64,000 bases of DNA from Symbioplanes lichenis (GCF_030709675.1 NZ_JAUZQD010000016.1:186001-250000), one strand, 5' to 3'; positions 50,836 through 60,333 are shown, numbered from the stretch's first letter. Program-made: numbers and translations. Notes: generated by a model not told the origin, from the sequence alone.

Positions 50836-52253
50836 ATGGACCGCCCGGATCCCGCGCGCCCGGCCGGGGACGAGCCCGCCGCTCCCCCGGCCGACGAGAC
50901 GACCGCAGGCCTCACCGAAGACAATTCCGGCGGTACGCCCGAAGCCGCGCCGTCCCCGCCCGAAGCGGCCACCGCGCCGGTCCCGCCCACCGCTCCTGAG
51001 TCCGCCGCTCCCGAGTCCGCCACCGCGCCGGTCTCGCCCGCCGCTCCCGAGTCCCCCACCGCGCCGGTCCCGCCCGCCGTCGCCGAACCGCCGACCGCGC
51101 CGGAGTCCCCGCAGCGCTGGAGCGGCTCGGCCGCCGTCCCGGCCCCGCAGCCGAAGAAGTCCCGCTGGTCCCGTCGGCGCCCGGACGCACCCCAGCCCCC
51201 GCCGCCCGCCGACCCGTGGGCCGGCACCGAGGACTGGTCCCACACCCCGCCGGTCGACCCGTGGGCCGATCACGACACCCCCTCGACGTCTTCGAGCCCT
51301 TCCCGGAGGCCCTCCCCCCGACCCGCATCGACGCCCCGCCCGCACCCGCCACCCCCGCGTCCGCCGCCGGCCCGGCCCCGCTGCCGCCCACCCGCGTCGA
51401 CCCACCCGCCGCGCCGACACCCACCCGCGTCGACCCACCGGCCGCCCCGCAGCCGCCCGCCGCGCCCGCGTCTCCCAGTACGAAGAGCGCACCGCCGGCC
51501 AAGCGCGGTTTCTTCCAACGCCGCGCGAAGACCCCCCAACCCGCCACCAACCGCGTCCCGGTCCAACCGCGCACCGCATCCCCGGCCCGCCCGCAACCAC
51601 CGGCCCGCCCGCTGCCCCCGGGCTACGCCCAGCGCGCCCAGCCGAAGAACCCCCCGAAGCCGAGACGCAAGCGCCGCTGGGGCCGCCGCCTCCTCGCCTT
51701 CACCCTGCTGAGCGCCCTCTGCTGCTGCGGCGTCCCGGCCTACTTCGCCTGGCCCGCCGCCCAGCAATATCCGGTGACCGCCGCCCTCCCCCAGACGATC
51801 GCCGACCTCGACCTGCGCGACACCGACACCACTCGCAAGGCCCTCGACCGCCTCACCGGCCAGCTGAGCGGCACCGCTCTCGTCGGCGGCAGCGACCCGT
51901 TCGCCGGGGTCTACGCCGACGGCAACGGCAAGCGCGTGACGGTCTTCGGCTCGACCGGCTTCCGGCTGACCCCGGAGTCCGACGTCGAGGACCAGCTCGC
52001 GAAGCTCAGCGACGAGTTCTCGCTGTCGGAGATCGCCTCCTACGACCTCGGCGTCACCGGGGCCCACGAGCGCTGCGGCGTCGGGCGGTCCGGCGACAGC
52101 GGGGTGGTCGTCTGCGCGTGGGCCGACCACGGGAGCCTGGCGGCGGCCATCTTCACCCGGCGGGCGGAGGACGAGAGCGCCGACCTCACCGCCGTCCTGC
52201 GCGAGCAGATCCTGACCCCGCGCTGGGGCGGCGAGATCTCCTCGATCCTCTGA
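50836..52253 (+). pseudogene. Proline-rich single-pass membrane protein gene with a one-base frameshift
   Basis: ATG 50836 has GGAGGGAG upstream and opens a Pro/Ala/Glu-rich frame to DPWADHDTP; at the C-run 51278-51282 the frame breaks. The frame one base later continues as LDVFEPFPEALPPTRIDAPP, then repeated PPTRVDPP motifs, a basic stop-transfer and a membrane helix (LLAFTLLSALCCCGVPAYFAW), and a folded 150-residue extracytoplasmic domain to the stop at 52253. Adding one C to the five-C run gives a continuous 472-residue protein. So this is either a recent frameshift or a sequence error in a homopolymer. Function unknown; the domain resembles proteins found across Micromonosporaceae. Confidence 0.75.
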
Positions 52254-52293
52254 TCTTCGGGCCAACCCCGGACATCAAGCGGGCCACCACGGG

Positions 52294-52299
52294 TAGAAC
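52294..52299 (+). promoter_or_regulatory. -10 element for the photolyase gene (leaderless type)
   Basis: TAGAAC ends 6 nt before the ATG at 52306; the last base departs from TAnnnT. Confidence 0.35.
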
Positions 52300-52305
52300 G
52301 GCGGC

Positions 52306-53775
52306 ATGAGCAGGCGCTGGCTCTTCGCCGACCAACTCGGGCCGCACTTCCTCGACGCGAAGGACCAGCCGGTCCTGCTGATCGAGTCGAAGCGCGTCTT
52401 CCGCCGCCGTGTCTTCCACCGGCAGAAGGCGCACCTGGTCCTGTCCGCGCTGCGGCACCGCGCGGCCGAGCTGGGCGATCAGGCGCTCTTCCTGCGGACC
52501 GAGACCTACACGGACGGCGTCCGGCAGACCGGCGATCCGCTGAGCGTCTGCCACCCGACGTCGCGGAAGGCCCGGGAGCTCGTCAACCGGCTGGACGTCG
52601 AGGTGCTCGGCCCGCGCGGGTTCGCGACCTCGCCCGAGGACTTCCTGAAGTTCGCGCACGGGCGGCGCGGGCTGCGGATGGAGGACTTCTATCGGGACGC
52701 GCGCCAGCGGCACGGCATCCTCATGGACGGTGCCGAACCCACGGGCGGGCACTGGAACCTCGACCACGACAACCGCGAGGCGCCGCCGCGGGGCAGCACC
52801 CGGTTGGACGTACCGGAGCCGCCCGCGATCGTCGAGGACGAGATCGATGCCGCCGTACGCGACGACCTCGACCGGTGGCAACGCGAGGACGGGATCGAGT
52901 TCCTCGGCCGGGACGGCCCGCGGCTCTTCCCGGCGACCCGGCGGGAGGCGCTGGCCCGGCTGCGGCACTTCGTCGACCACCGGCTGACCAACTTCGGCCC
53001 GTACGAGGACGCGATGCTGGCCGGCGATCCGTTCATGGCCCACAGCATGCTCAGCGCGCCGCTCAACCTGGGCCTGCTCGACCCGTTGGAGATCGTCGAG
53101 CGGGCCGAGGCCGCGTACCGGTCGGGGGCGGCGCCGCTCAACAGCGTGGAGGGCTTCACCCGCCAGATCATCGGCTGGCGGGACTTCATCTGGCACCTCT
53201 ACTGGTACTTCGAGCCGTCCTACCGTGGCTCCAACGAGCTGCACGCAGACAAGAGGCTGCCGAAGTGGTTCGCCGAGCTGGACGCCGACGCGGTCGAGGC
53301 CCGCTGCCTGTCCGACGTGCTCGCCGGCGTCCGGGACCGCGGCTGGGTGCACCACATCCCGCGGCTCATGGTCCTCGGCAACTACGCCCTGCAGCGCGGC
53401 TGGCATCCCGGCCGGCTGTCCGACTGGTTCCACCGGGCGTTCGTCGACGGCTACGAGTGGGTCATGACCGCCAACGTCGTGGGCATGAGCCAGTACGCCG
53501 ACCAGGGCCGCATGAGCACCAAACCGTACGCCGCGGGCGGGGCCTACATCAACCGCATGAGCGACTACTGCGGCGGCTGCCGGTACGACCCGAAGGCGCG
53601 CGTGGGTGACGACGCGTGCCCGTACACGGCGGGGTATTGGGCCTTTCTCGAGCGCAACGAGGGCACCCTGGCGACCAACCACCGCATGCGGCAGCCGATG
53701 CGCGGCCTGCGCCGCCTCGCCGACCTGGATGCCCTCGTCGAGCAGGAGAAAGCCAGGGGCAGTAAGGCGCCCTAA
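52306..53775 (+). CDS. Iron-sulfur (FeS-BCP) prokaryotic photolyase/cryptochrome
   Basis: 489 residues, the family length. It starts RRWLFADQLGPHFLD and carries the FAD-binding helical domain (HRLTNFGPYEDAMLAGDPFM, GFTRQIIGWRDFIWHLYWYF, NYALQRGWHPGRLSDWFH). Four cysteines, C334, C422, C425 and C438, have exactly the spacing (88, 3, 13) of the 4Fe-4S ligands in Agrobacterium PhrB. That family repairs (6-4) photoproducts using FAD and a lumazine antenna. The C-terminal YCGGCRYDP...CPYTAGYW signature is complete. The 3' end overlaps the convergent plsC gene by four bases. Confidence 0.94.
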   Translation: MSRRWLFADQLGPHFLDAKDQPVLLIESKRVFRRRVFHRQKAHLVLSALRHRAAELGDQALFLRTETYTDGVRQTGDPLSVCHPTSRKARELVNRLDVEVLGPRGFATSPEDFLKFAHGRRGLRMEDFYRDARQRHGILMDGAEPTGGHWNLDHDNREAPPRGSTRLDVPEPPAIVEDEIDAAVRDDLDRWQREDGIEFLGRDGPRLFPATRREALARLRHFVDHRLTNFGPYEDAMLAGDPFMAHSMLSAPLNLGLLDPLEIVERAEAAYRSGAAPLNSVEGFTRQIIGWRDFIWHLYWYFEPSYRGSNELHADKRLPKWFAELDADAVEARCLSDVLAGVRDRGWVHHIPRLMVLGNYALQRGWHPGRLSDWFHRAFVDGYEWVMTANVVGMSQYADQGRMSTKPYAAGGAYINRMSDYCGGCRYDPKARVGDDACPYTAGYWAFLERNEGTLATNHRMRQPMRGLRRLADLDALVEQEKARGSKAP

Positions 53776-54437
53776 GCCTTCTTGGGCGCGTAGCGCGGGA
53801 CGTACTCCTGGCCGGTCAGCTTCTGGATCTCGGCCATGACCTCGTCGGTGATCGCGCGCAGCGAGGTGCCGTCGTCGCCCCGGCCGGTGACGTCGATCGG
53901 CTTGCCGAACTTGATCGTCACCTTGCCCGGGCCCCACTTGGGGTACATCTGGCCGATGGGCTGGATCTTGTCGGTGCCGATGACGCCGACGGGGATGATC
54001 GGCACGCCCGCCGCGACGGCGAGACGGGCCGCACCCGTACGCCCGCGGTAGAGCTTGCCGTCCGGCGAGCGCGTGCCCTCGGGATAGACGGCGACCAGGT
54101 CACCCGCCTTGAGCACCGGGATCGCGTTGTCGAAGGCGGCGAGCGCCGCGCGGCCACCGGCCCGCTCGACCTTGATGGCGCCGAGGCCGTGCATGACGTA
54201 CTTGGTCACCTTGCCCTTCAGGCCCGGGCTGTCGAAATACTCCTCCTTGGCCCAGAAGGCCAGGTGGCGCGGGATGACCGTGCCGAGGAAGAGCTCGTCG
54301 GCCACGGACAGGTGGTTGCCGGCGAAGATCGCACCCCCGGTGGCGGGGATGTTCTCGATGCCTTCGACGCGCGGCCGCCAGCCGAGCGTCAGCGTGGTTC
54401 CGATCGCGAACTTCCCGATCGTGTAGAGCAGCGGCAA
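53772..54437 (-). CDS. 1-acyl-sn-glycerol-3-phosphate acyltransferase (PlsC-like)
   Basis: 221 residues. The catalytic NHxxxxD is NHLSVADE (about residue 41), followed by FWAKEEYFDSPG, the substrate motif YPEGTRSPDG, and PIIPVGVIGTDKI. It transfers an acyl chain to lysophosphatidic acid on the inner membrane face. Start is TTG at 54437 because GGAGGA lies 6 nt before it. The gene is isolated, between the photolyase and the PhoD-like gene. A different acyl acceptor is possible, since actinomycetes have several paralogues. Confidence 0.9.
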   Translation of the reverse strand: MPLLYTIGKFAIGTTLTLGWRPRVEGIENIPATGGAIFAGNHLSVADELFLGTVIPRHLAFWAKEEYFDSPGLKGKVTKYVMHGLGAIKVERAGGRAALAAFDNAIPVLKAGDLVAVYPEGTRSPDGKLYRGRTGAARLAVAAGVPIIPVGVIGTDKIQPIGQMYPKWGPGKVTIKFGKPIDVTGRGDDGTSLRAITDEVMAEIQKLTGQEYVPRYAPKKA

Positions 54438-54568
54438 CGTCTTCCTCCGGGCGGAGCTGCAGGGACGGGTGGGGGCGGTAGGACATTATCCGACGCCCGT
54501 ACCGCCCCCGCCGCCCAGCGTCCGTGCCGGGCTCGGCATTTACCGCGTAAGACGGCAAATGACCTCGG

Positions 54569-56101
54569 TCAGTGCCGGCGCGGTGCTTCCAGAGTGACAC
54601 CCCACAGCGAGACCCCGTCCCGGTCGCGCAGATCGACCCGGAACGCCCCGGTACGCCCGTCGATCCGCACCTCGCCGAAGTGCTGGAACCCCTCGGCCGG
54701 CGACGCGTTGGCGACCGGCGGCGTGTGGATGAACGCGGTGTCCGGCCCGAACGTCCCGTCGAGCGCGTTGGGCCCGAAGGCACCCGCGTGGGCCGGCCCC
54801 GACACGAACTCCCAGAACGGCGTGAAGTCGCGGATCGCCGCCCGCGCCGGGTCGTAGTGGTGCGCCGCGCTGTAGTGGACGTCCGCGGTCAGGAAGACGA
54901 TGCCCGTCACACCCGCCCGGTGCGCCTGCTGCAGCACCTGCGCGAACTCCAGCTCCCGCCCCTTGGGCGTCCCGTTGTCACCCTGCGCGACGCCCTCCTG
55001 AGCCGCCGAGCCGTCCGGGACGACGATGCCGAGCGGCAGGTCGTTGGCGATCACCTTCCAGGTCGCCGTCGACTCCTTGAGCCCGCGGATCAGCCATTCG
55101 CGCTGCTCACGTCCGAGGAGACCACGGTTCTTGTCGACGTACGTGTTGCCGTCGTTGGGGTCCTTGAACGTGCGCATGTCCAGCACGAAGATGTCCAGGA
55201 GCGGACCCTGGGAGATCTTGCGGTAGACCGGTCCGGTCGCGCCGGGGATCGGCACCCATTCGTGGTACGCCCGGTGCGCGCGCCGCGCGAGCACGTCGAC
55301 CCGCTTCTCGGTGTAGCGCGCGTCGTCGAGGATCTCGCCCGGGTACCAGTTGTTCGTGACCTCGTGGTCGTCCCACTGGTTGATCTGCGGCACCTCGGCG
55401 GCGAAGGCCTTGTAGGCGTCGTCGAGCAGGTTGTAGGCGTACTGGCCGCGGTACTCGCCGAGCGTCTCGGCCACCTTCAGCTTGGCGTCGGTCAGCACAT
55501 TGCGCCAGATCCGGCCGTCCGGCAGCGTCACCTGCTCGGCGAGCGGCCCGTCGGCGTACACCGTGTCCCCGCTGTGCAGCAGGAAGTCCGGCCGGCGGCG
55601 GCGCATCGACTCGAAGATCTTCAGGCCGCCGTACGCGGGATCGATGCCCCAGCCCTGCCCGACCACGTCACCGGTCCACACGAACGACAGGTCCTGCTTG
55701 CGCGTCGAGACGGTGGTCAGCTGCCCGGGGACGGGCTCGCTGAGCAGGCCGGGACGATCCAGGCTTTCCGCGCGTACGCGATAGAAGAAGCGCTCCCCCG
55801 GCGGAAGCCCGCGCAGACGCACCTTGCCGGTGTGATCGGTGTCCGGAGTGAGCAGCGGGCCCCGCACCCGGCGCGCGTCGCGCAGGTCGGGACGGCGGCC
55901 GACCTCCACCCACATGCGCGACGGCCGGTCCGCGCGGGTCCAGACGATCGCCGAGTTCGCCAGGGCGTCGCCGCTCTGCACGCCGTGGGTCAGCAGCGGG
56001 CGACCCGGCCTTTGAGAGAAGGCCGGGCCGCCCGGAATGACGCTCAAGGCCCCGCCGGCGAGCCCGGCCCGCAGCAGCGTGCGTCGATTGATCAGTGTCA
56101 T
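54569..56101 (-). CDS. PhoD-type alkaline phosphatase/phosphodiesterase, Tat-exported
   Basis: 510 residues. The N-terminus NRRTLLRAGLAGGALSVIPG has a twin-arginine followed by a hydrophobic stretch, fitting Tat export of a folded metalloprotein. The PhoD blocks are present: GVQSGDALANSAIVWTRAD, the metal site HSGDTVYADGP, QWDDHEVTNNWYPG, and WLIRGLKESTATWKVIANDL. FLTADVHYSAAHHYDP and EFVSGPAHAG follow. PhoD enzymes use Ca and Fe and cleave phosphomono- or diesters, including teichoic acids. The ATG at 56101 has TAGACC 6 nt upstream. No PhoB box was identified. Confidence 0.93.
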   Translation of the reverse strand: MTLINRRTLLRAGLAGGALSVIPGGPAFSQRPGRPLLTHGVQSGDALANSAIVWTRADRPSRMWVEVGRRPDLRDARRVRGPLLTPDTDHTGKVRLRGLPPGERFFYRVRAESLDRPGLLSEPVPGQLTTVSTRKQDLSFVWTGDVVGQGWGIDPAYGGLKIFESMRRRRPDFLLHSGDTVYADGPLAEQVTLPDGRIWRNVLTDAKLKVAETLGEYRGQYAYNLLDDAYKAFAAEVPQINQWDDHEVTNNWYPGEILDDARYTEKRVDVLARRAHRAYHEWVPIPGATGPVYRKISQGPLLDIFVLDMRTFKDPNDGNTYVDKNRGLLGREQREWLIRGLKESTATWKVIANDLPLGIVVPDGSAAQEGVAQGDNGTPKGRELEFAQVLQQAHRAGVTGIVFLTADVHYSAAHHYDPARAAIRDFTPFWEFVSGPAHAGAFGPNALDGTFGPDTAFIHTPPVANASPAEGFQHFGEVRIDGRTGAFRVDLRDRDGVSLWGVTLEAPRRH

Positions 56102-56107
56102 GTCGCC

Positions 56108-56113
56108 GGTCTA
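56108..56113 (-). promoter_or_regulatory. -10 element for the PhoD-like gene (leaderless type)
   Basis: TAGACC ends 6 nt before the ATG at 56101, with a mismatch at its last base. Confidence 0.3.
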
Positions 56114-56135
56114 TCGGCGTGACATGAATTCCCGG

Positions 56136-56555
56136 TTAGAGCTTCGGGAACCAGAGGGCAAGCTCGCGCTTCGCGCTGTCCGGCCCGTCGGAGGCGTGCA
56201 CCAGATTCTCCCGGTTGGAGAGGGCCAGATCACCGCGGATCGTGCCGGCGGCGGCCTTGCGCCCGTCGGTCGAGCCGATGAGCGCGCGCACGACGGCGAT
56301 CGCCTCGTCGCCGGAGAGCACGACCGCGGCCAGCGGGCCACCGGTCATGAACGCCTTGAGCGGCGGGTAGAAGTCGCGCTCGACGTGCTCGGCGTAGTGC
56401 TGGTCGGCCAGCTCGGCGTCCATCGTGCGCAGCTCCAGCGCCTCGATGGCGAGGCCCTTGCGCTCGAAGCGGCCGAGGATCTCGCCGAGAAGGCCGCGGC
56501 GGACCGCGTCGGGCTTGACGAGGACGAGAGTGCGCTCGGCGGGGCTTTCAGACAC
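56136..56555 (-). CDS. ndk: Nucleoside diphosphate kinase
   Basis: 139 residues. TLVLVKPDAVRRGLLGEI opens it; the phosphorylated histidine is in ENLVHASDG (NxxHASD), and ELALWFPKL closes the fold. It balances NTP and dNTP pools by ping-pong transfer through the histidine. GTG start with AGGAGG upstream. In mycobacteria ndk lies next to rne on one side and folC/DUF4233 on the other. Here accessory genes separate it on both sides. Confidence 0.98.
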   Translation of the reverse strand: MSESPAERTLVLVKPDAVRRGLLGEILGRFERKGLAIEALELRTMDAELADQHYAEHVERDFYPPLKAFMTGGPLAAVVLSGDEAIAVVRALIGSTDGRKAAAGTIRGDLALSNRENLVHASDGPDSAKRELALWFPKL

Positions 56556-56758
56556 GGGTGGAGCCTCCTACTGGCAAGATGACACGCCGATTTTCGCTGT
56601 CAGCCTATCGGTTGCTCTTTCCTCCCAGCCCGCTGGCCGGGACTTTCGCTTCCGGTACGGAACCGCCACTTTCCACCGTCGGGCGACTCTACGTAACCTG
56701 ACGGGACATGCTCCGCTAACCGGTCGCACGCCGGACGCGGACCCCTCAGGAGGTCACA

Positions 56759-59700
56759 GTGGCGAACCCGAACGGCCGTCCCGTCGCGCAGGCGCGCAAA
56801 GTCGTCGCCATCGTGGTCGGCAGCATCGCGGCCTTCGTAATGGTGTTCGGCCTCGGCATGGGCAGCTGGGCGATCGTGGTCCTCGGCCTGGTCATGCTCG
56901 TCCTCGCCTTCGTCGTCGGCACGGTCACCATGGCCCGCCGCGGCGCCCGCGCCTGGATCGCCGGCAACGCCCAGGTCAAGGCCATCTCCGACCCGCCGAC
57001 CACCTCCATCTACGGCCGCGCCGAGCTGCTGATCCTGGTCATCGCTCCCGGCCTGTCCCCGACCGAGGTCACCGTCCGCGACCCCCGGGTGCCCGTCTCC
57101 AAGTGGCCCATGGTCGGCGACATGGTCCCGGTCACCGTCGACGTCGACGACATGCGCCGCGTCAAAATCAACTGGGACGAGGCCGAGACCCGCGAGGCCA
57201 CGGTCAGCAACACCCCGCCGCGCTACTACGACGAGGACCTCCCCGACGACGACCTCCTGGGCGGCGAACCCGAGCCCCCGCCCTGGGTCACCCGCGACCG
57301 CACCTGGGGCCGCGGCCCGGACGAACCGCCCCCGCCGCCCCCGTCCCCCCGAACCCTCGCCGACGACGACATCCCCCCGCCCCCACCCCCCGCGGCGTCC
57401 TCGGTGATAGTCCGCGACGACCCGGGCGGCCCGATACTGGAAGGCCAGCTCGTCGGCGCGGACGTCGACCCCTACGGCCGGCCCCTCCCCCACCGCGCCC
57501 GCACGGCCACCGCCACCGCCCCGCCCCCCGGCGAGGAAGACCCCGCAGAGGTACGCCCGGAGCCCGCCCCTTCTTCCCCCGCCGCGCCCTCTCCCACCGC
57601 CTCCTCTCCCAGCTCCACTTCCACGAACTCGTCGCCCAGCTCCGCTCCCACCAGCCCGTCGCCCAGCTCCGCTCCCACCAGCCCGTCGCCCACCGCTACC
57701 GCCGCCGCGGCCGCACCCACCGCTGCCGCCTCGACCGCCGCCGGCCCGACCGCTGCCGCCTCGACCGCCGCACCTCGCACCAAGCCGCGCCCGCACCCGC
57801 ACCCGTCTCCCACTTCCCCAGCGGCACCAATGTCTCCGGCAGCGCCAACCTCCCCGGCCGCCTTCTCGGCGCGCTCCGCCGCCCCGTCCGCGCCGGTCTC
57901 CCCAGCACCCGCACCGACGACGTCCCCCGAGCCGCCCGCCGCCGCGCGCTCCGAAGCCCCCGCCGCATCACGCACGGAGTCCCCGCCGACGTCGCGCCCT
58001 GAAGCCCCGCCGACGTCGCTCCCTGACGCCCAGCCCGAACCATCCGCCAAGCCTGTCCCCCCGGTCTCGGAACAGGCCGCCCAAGCAGCCCACGACGACA
58101 TCGACCTCCCCCTGGACGGCGACCCCGACCCCGCCCCGGAGTCCCGCCCCCGCACCGAACCCTCCCTGTCCGCAGGCATCGTGGCGCCCCCCGCCGAAGA
58201 CCACCCCACCCGCCCGTCGGACCGCTTCGCCTTCTCCCCCGACCGCCCCACCCGAACCCCGGACGACGACCTCCTGGGCGACCTCGAACCACCCCCCTGG
58301 GAACAGCGCGCCGCCCAACGTCCCCCCGCCCCCGCCCCCTCCTCCCCAGCCCCAGCGCCCACCCACCCGTCGGCCGCCCCGGAAGCCCCCGGCCACCCGT
58401 CAGCCGGCCCGGAAGCCACCACTCGCCGGGCGGCCGATCCGGCAGCCGCCACGCGCGCGCCGACTGGCCCGGAGGCCGCCACCCACCCGTCAGCCGGCCC
58501 GGAAGCCCCCGGCCACCCCCTGGTGGGCTCGGTCGAACGCCCGCAGTCCCCTCCCATCGAACCCGACGAAGCCCCCCAGCCCCGCCCGGTAGGCCACGCC
58601 ACCGGCCTGGCCGCCGCCGTAGCCGCCGGAGTAGCCGCAGTAGCCGGCGCCTTCCGCCCCAAGAAGGACCACTCCGCCGAAGAGCCCACCCGCCCCGCCC
58701 GCGAAGCCGACCACACCTTCGCCCAGCCCAACCGCCCCACCTCCGAGCCCCACCACCCCTCGGCCGCGCCCAACGCCCCCACCCCCGAAGCCGGCCGCCC
58801 CTCCACCAGGCCGGACGCCCCCGCAAGCCACTCCACCCCCGGGCCGGACGCCACCGAGGCAGACCACTCCACTACCGGCCCCGACGCCCCGCACCCCGCC
58901 CCGATCCCGACACCCCCGCCCGCCCAGGGCCACTCCGCCCGACCCGACGATCCCGCAGCCGTATCCGCCCGCGTCCCGTCCCCCTACGCACGCCCCCGCC
59001 CCGAACCGAAGCCCTCCTCGACCCCCCGCACCCCCACCGCCACCTCAGCCCCGCCACCGAACCCGACCCCCGTGACCCCACCTCCCGCATCTCCTCCGCC
59101 GACCCAGCCCCCACCGGCCGCCGTCTCCGCCAACCACCCCGAAGCCGCATCACCTCGCACCACACCCCCGCCCCCGTCCACCCCGCCGTACGGCGATGAG
59201 TCCCCCTCACGGCCCGATGCGACCTCGGCGGCCCGCACCACACCCCCGCCCCAGCCCGAACCCGCCTCCGAGCCCGACGCAACCGAGCCGCCTCCCGCCG
59301 CGGTCTCCGCCAAGCGCACACCCCCGCCCGCACCGAACCCGCCGGAGAACCGCCCCACAACGCCGACCGACCCCGACGCCGCCACCCCGCCGGAAGCCGA
59401 CGCCAACCGCGCCGCCTCCACTCCCCCCGACGCCGCCCGCGCACCTAGCCCGCCCGAAGCCGACCGTGCCCCCACCACGTCACCCGGACCGGACCGCACA
59501 CCGGGCAACCCGCCGCCACCCCGGCGCACCTCGGGCAGCCCGCTGTCGTCCAACCGCGCCCCCGGCAACGCGTCTCCCGGCAACCGCGCCCCGGGCGGCC
59601 AGCCGTCCGGCAACCGCGCCCCCAGCAACCCGCCGCCCGCCGATCGCGCCGCCTGGAGCCGCCCTGCCCCGGGACGCGCGCCGAGCAACCCCTGGTCGGA

Positions 59701-60148
59701 TCTGGAGGGCGGGTTCGAGCCGGGCGACCGCGCCGACGAGCTCATCACGGCGTACCCGAGTGCCCGCCCGGGTCCCGCCGGAGCCATCCACGGGGTGGGC
59801 ATCACGGTGCTGGTGACGAACCTCGCCCGGTCGATCGACTTCTACAAGGAGATGCTCGGCTTCTACGAGATCGATGCCGGCCCGGGCAGCGCCGTGCTGG
59901 CCTCCGGCGAGACCCGTCTGGTGCTGCGCGCGGTGCACGATCTGACCTCGATGGGCCGGCTGGTCTACCTGAACCTCGAGGTGGGCGACGTCGAAGCGGT
60001 CTACGAGGAGCTCAAGCGCAAGGGCATCACGTTCGTGCACGGCCCCCGCCCGGTCAACCGCGGCGACAAGCTCGAGCTCTGGGCCGCCTCATTCCTCGAC
60101 CCGGACAAGCACAACATCGCCATCACCCAGTGGCGGGCCATCCACTGA
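56759..60148 (+). CDS. Giant disordered membrane protein with a C-terminal VOC (glyoxalase) domain
   Basis: 1129 residues from a GTG with an excellent AGGAGGT site. Two membrane helices (about 14-58) lead to a small beta-rich domain (AELLILVIAPGLSPTEVTVR, KWPMVGDMVPVTVDV) up to about residue 130. Some 870 residues of Pro/Ala/Ser/Thr-rich disorder follow, with an acidic-aromatic motif DDDLLG..EPPPW at about 163 and again at about 502. The last 125 residues (from about 1003) are a VOC domain: VGITVLVTNLARSIDFYKEM, LGFYEIDAG, LELWAASFLDPDKHNIAI. Substrate unknown. The frame is kept across nearly 3.4 kb, so it is intact. Confidence 0.85.
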   Translation: MANPNGRPVAQARKVVAIVVGSIAAFVMVFGLGMGSWAIVVLGLVMLVLAFVVGTVTMARRGARAWIAGNAQVKAISDPPTTSIYGRAELLILVIAPGLSPTEVTVRDPRVPVSKWPMVGDMVPVTVDVDDMRRVKINWDEAETREATVSNTPPRYYDEDLPDDDLLGGEPEPPPWVTRDRTWGRGPDEPPPPPPSPRTLADDDIPPPPPPAASSVIVRDDPGGPILEGQLVGADVDPYGRPLPHRARTATATAPPPGEEDPAEVRPEPAPSSPAAPSPTASSPSSTSTNSSPSSAPTSPSPSSAPTSPSPTATAAAAAPTAAASTAAGPTAAASTAAPRTKPRPHPHPSPTSPAAPMSPAAPTSPAAFSARSAAPSAPVSPAPAPTTSPEPPAAARSEAPAASRTESPPTSRPEAPPTSLPDAQPEPSAKPVPPVSEQAAQAAHDDIDLPLDGDPDPAPESRPRTEPSLSAGIVAPPAEDHPTRPSDRFAFSPDRPTRTPDDDLLGDLEPPPWEQRAAQRPPAPAPSSPAPAPTHPSAAPEAPGHPSAGPEATTRRAADPAAATRAPTGPEAATHPSAGPEAPGHPLVGSVERPQSPPIEPDEAPQPRPVGHATGLAAAVAAGVAAVAGAFRPKKDHSAEEPTRPAREADHTFAQPNRPTSEPHHPSAAPNAPTPEAGRPSTRPDAPASHSTPGPDATEADHSTTGPDAPHPAPIPTPPPAQGHSARPDDPAAVSARVPSPYARPRPEPKPSSTPRTPTATSAPPPNPTPVTPPPASPPPTQPPPAAVSANHPEAASPRTTPPPPSTPPYGDESPSRPDATSAARTTPPPQPEPASEPDATEPPPAAVSAKRTPPPAPNPPENRPTTPTDPDAATPPEADANRAASTPPDAARAPSPPEADRAPTTSPGPDRTPGNPPPPRRTSGSPLSSNRAPGNASPGNRAPGGQPSGNRAPSNPPPADRAAWSRPAPGRAPSNPWSDLEGGFEPGDRADELITAYPSARPGPAGAIHGVGITVLVTNLARSIDFYKEMLGFYEIDAGPGSAVLASGETRLVLRAVHDLTSMGRLVYLNLEVGDVEAVYEELKRKGITFVHGPRPVNRGDKLELWAASFLDPDKHNIAITQWRAIH

Positions 60149-60170
60149 CCCGGCAACCGCCCGCCCCTCC

Positions 60171-60306
60171 GATCACCTGACCGAAAGCGAAAGATCGCCT
60201 GGCCGAGACCCAAAGGATCGCCTGGCCGAAACCAAAGGATCACCTCGCCGGAAAGCGAAAGATCACCCGGCCAGGAAGCAGAACATCACGTCGCCGGACA
60301 GCAAAA
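60171..60306. repeat. 22-23-bp minisatellite, six units, after the VOC gene
   Basis: Units begin at 60171, 60193, 60216, 60238, 60261 and 60284, core GATCACCTGGCCGAAAGCGA. The phase is kept with 22- or 23-bp periods, so no reading frame is conserved. The array runs straight into a strong hairpin. Confidence 0.8.
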
Positions 60307-60333
60307 CGGCCGCCGGATCAACCGGCGGCCGTT
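60305..60333. terminator. Perfect 12-bp terminator hairpin after the VOC gene
   Basis: AACGGCCGCCGG and CCGGCGGCCGTT with a 5-nt loop, followed on the plus strand by CGTCTTCTC. It lies between two unrelated minisatellites and would end the VOC transcript. Confidence 0.8.

Noticed and set aside
47546..52309. 1587-codon plus-strand open frame
   Set aside because: It runs antisense through the PP2C-HATPase and RsbQ-like genes, which have intact catalytic motifs; the long frame is a codon-bias effect.
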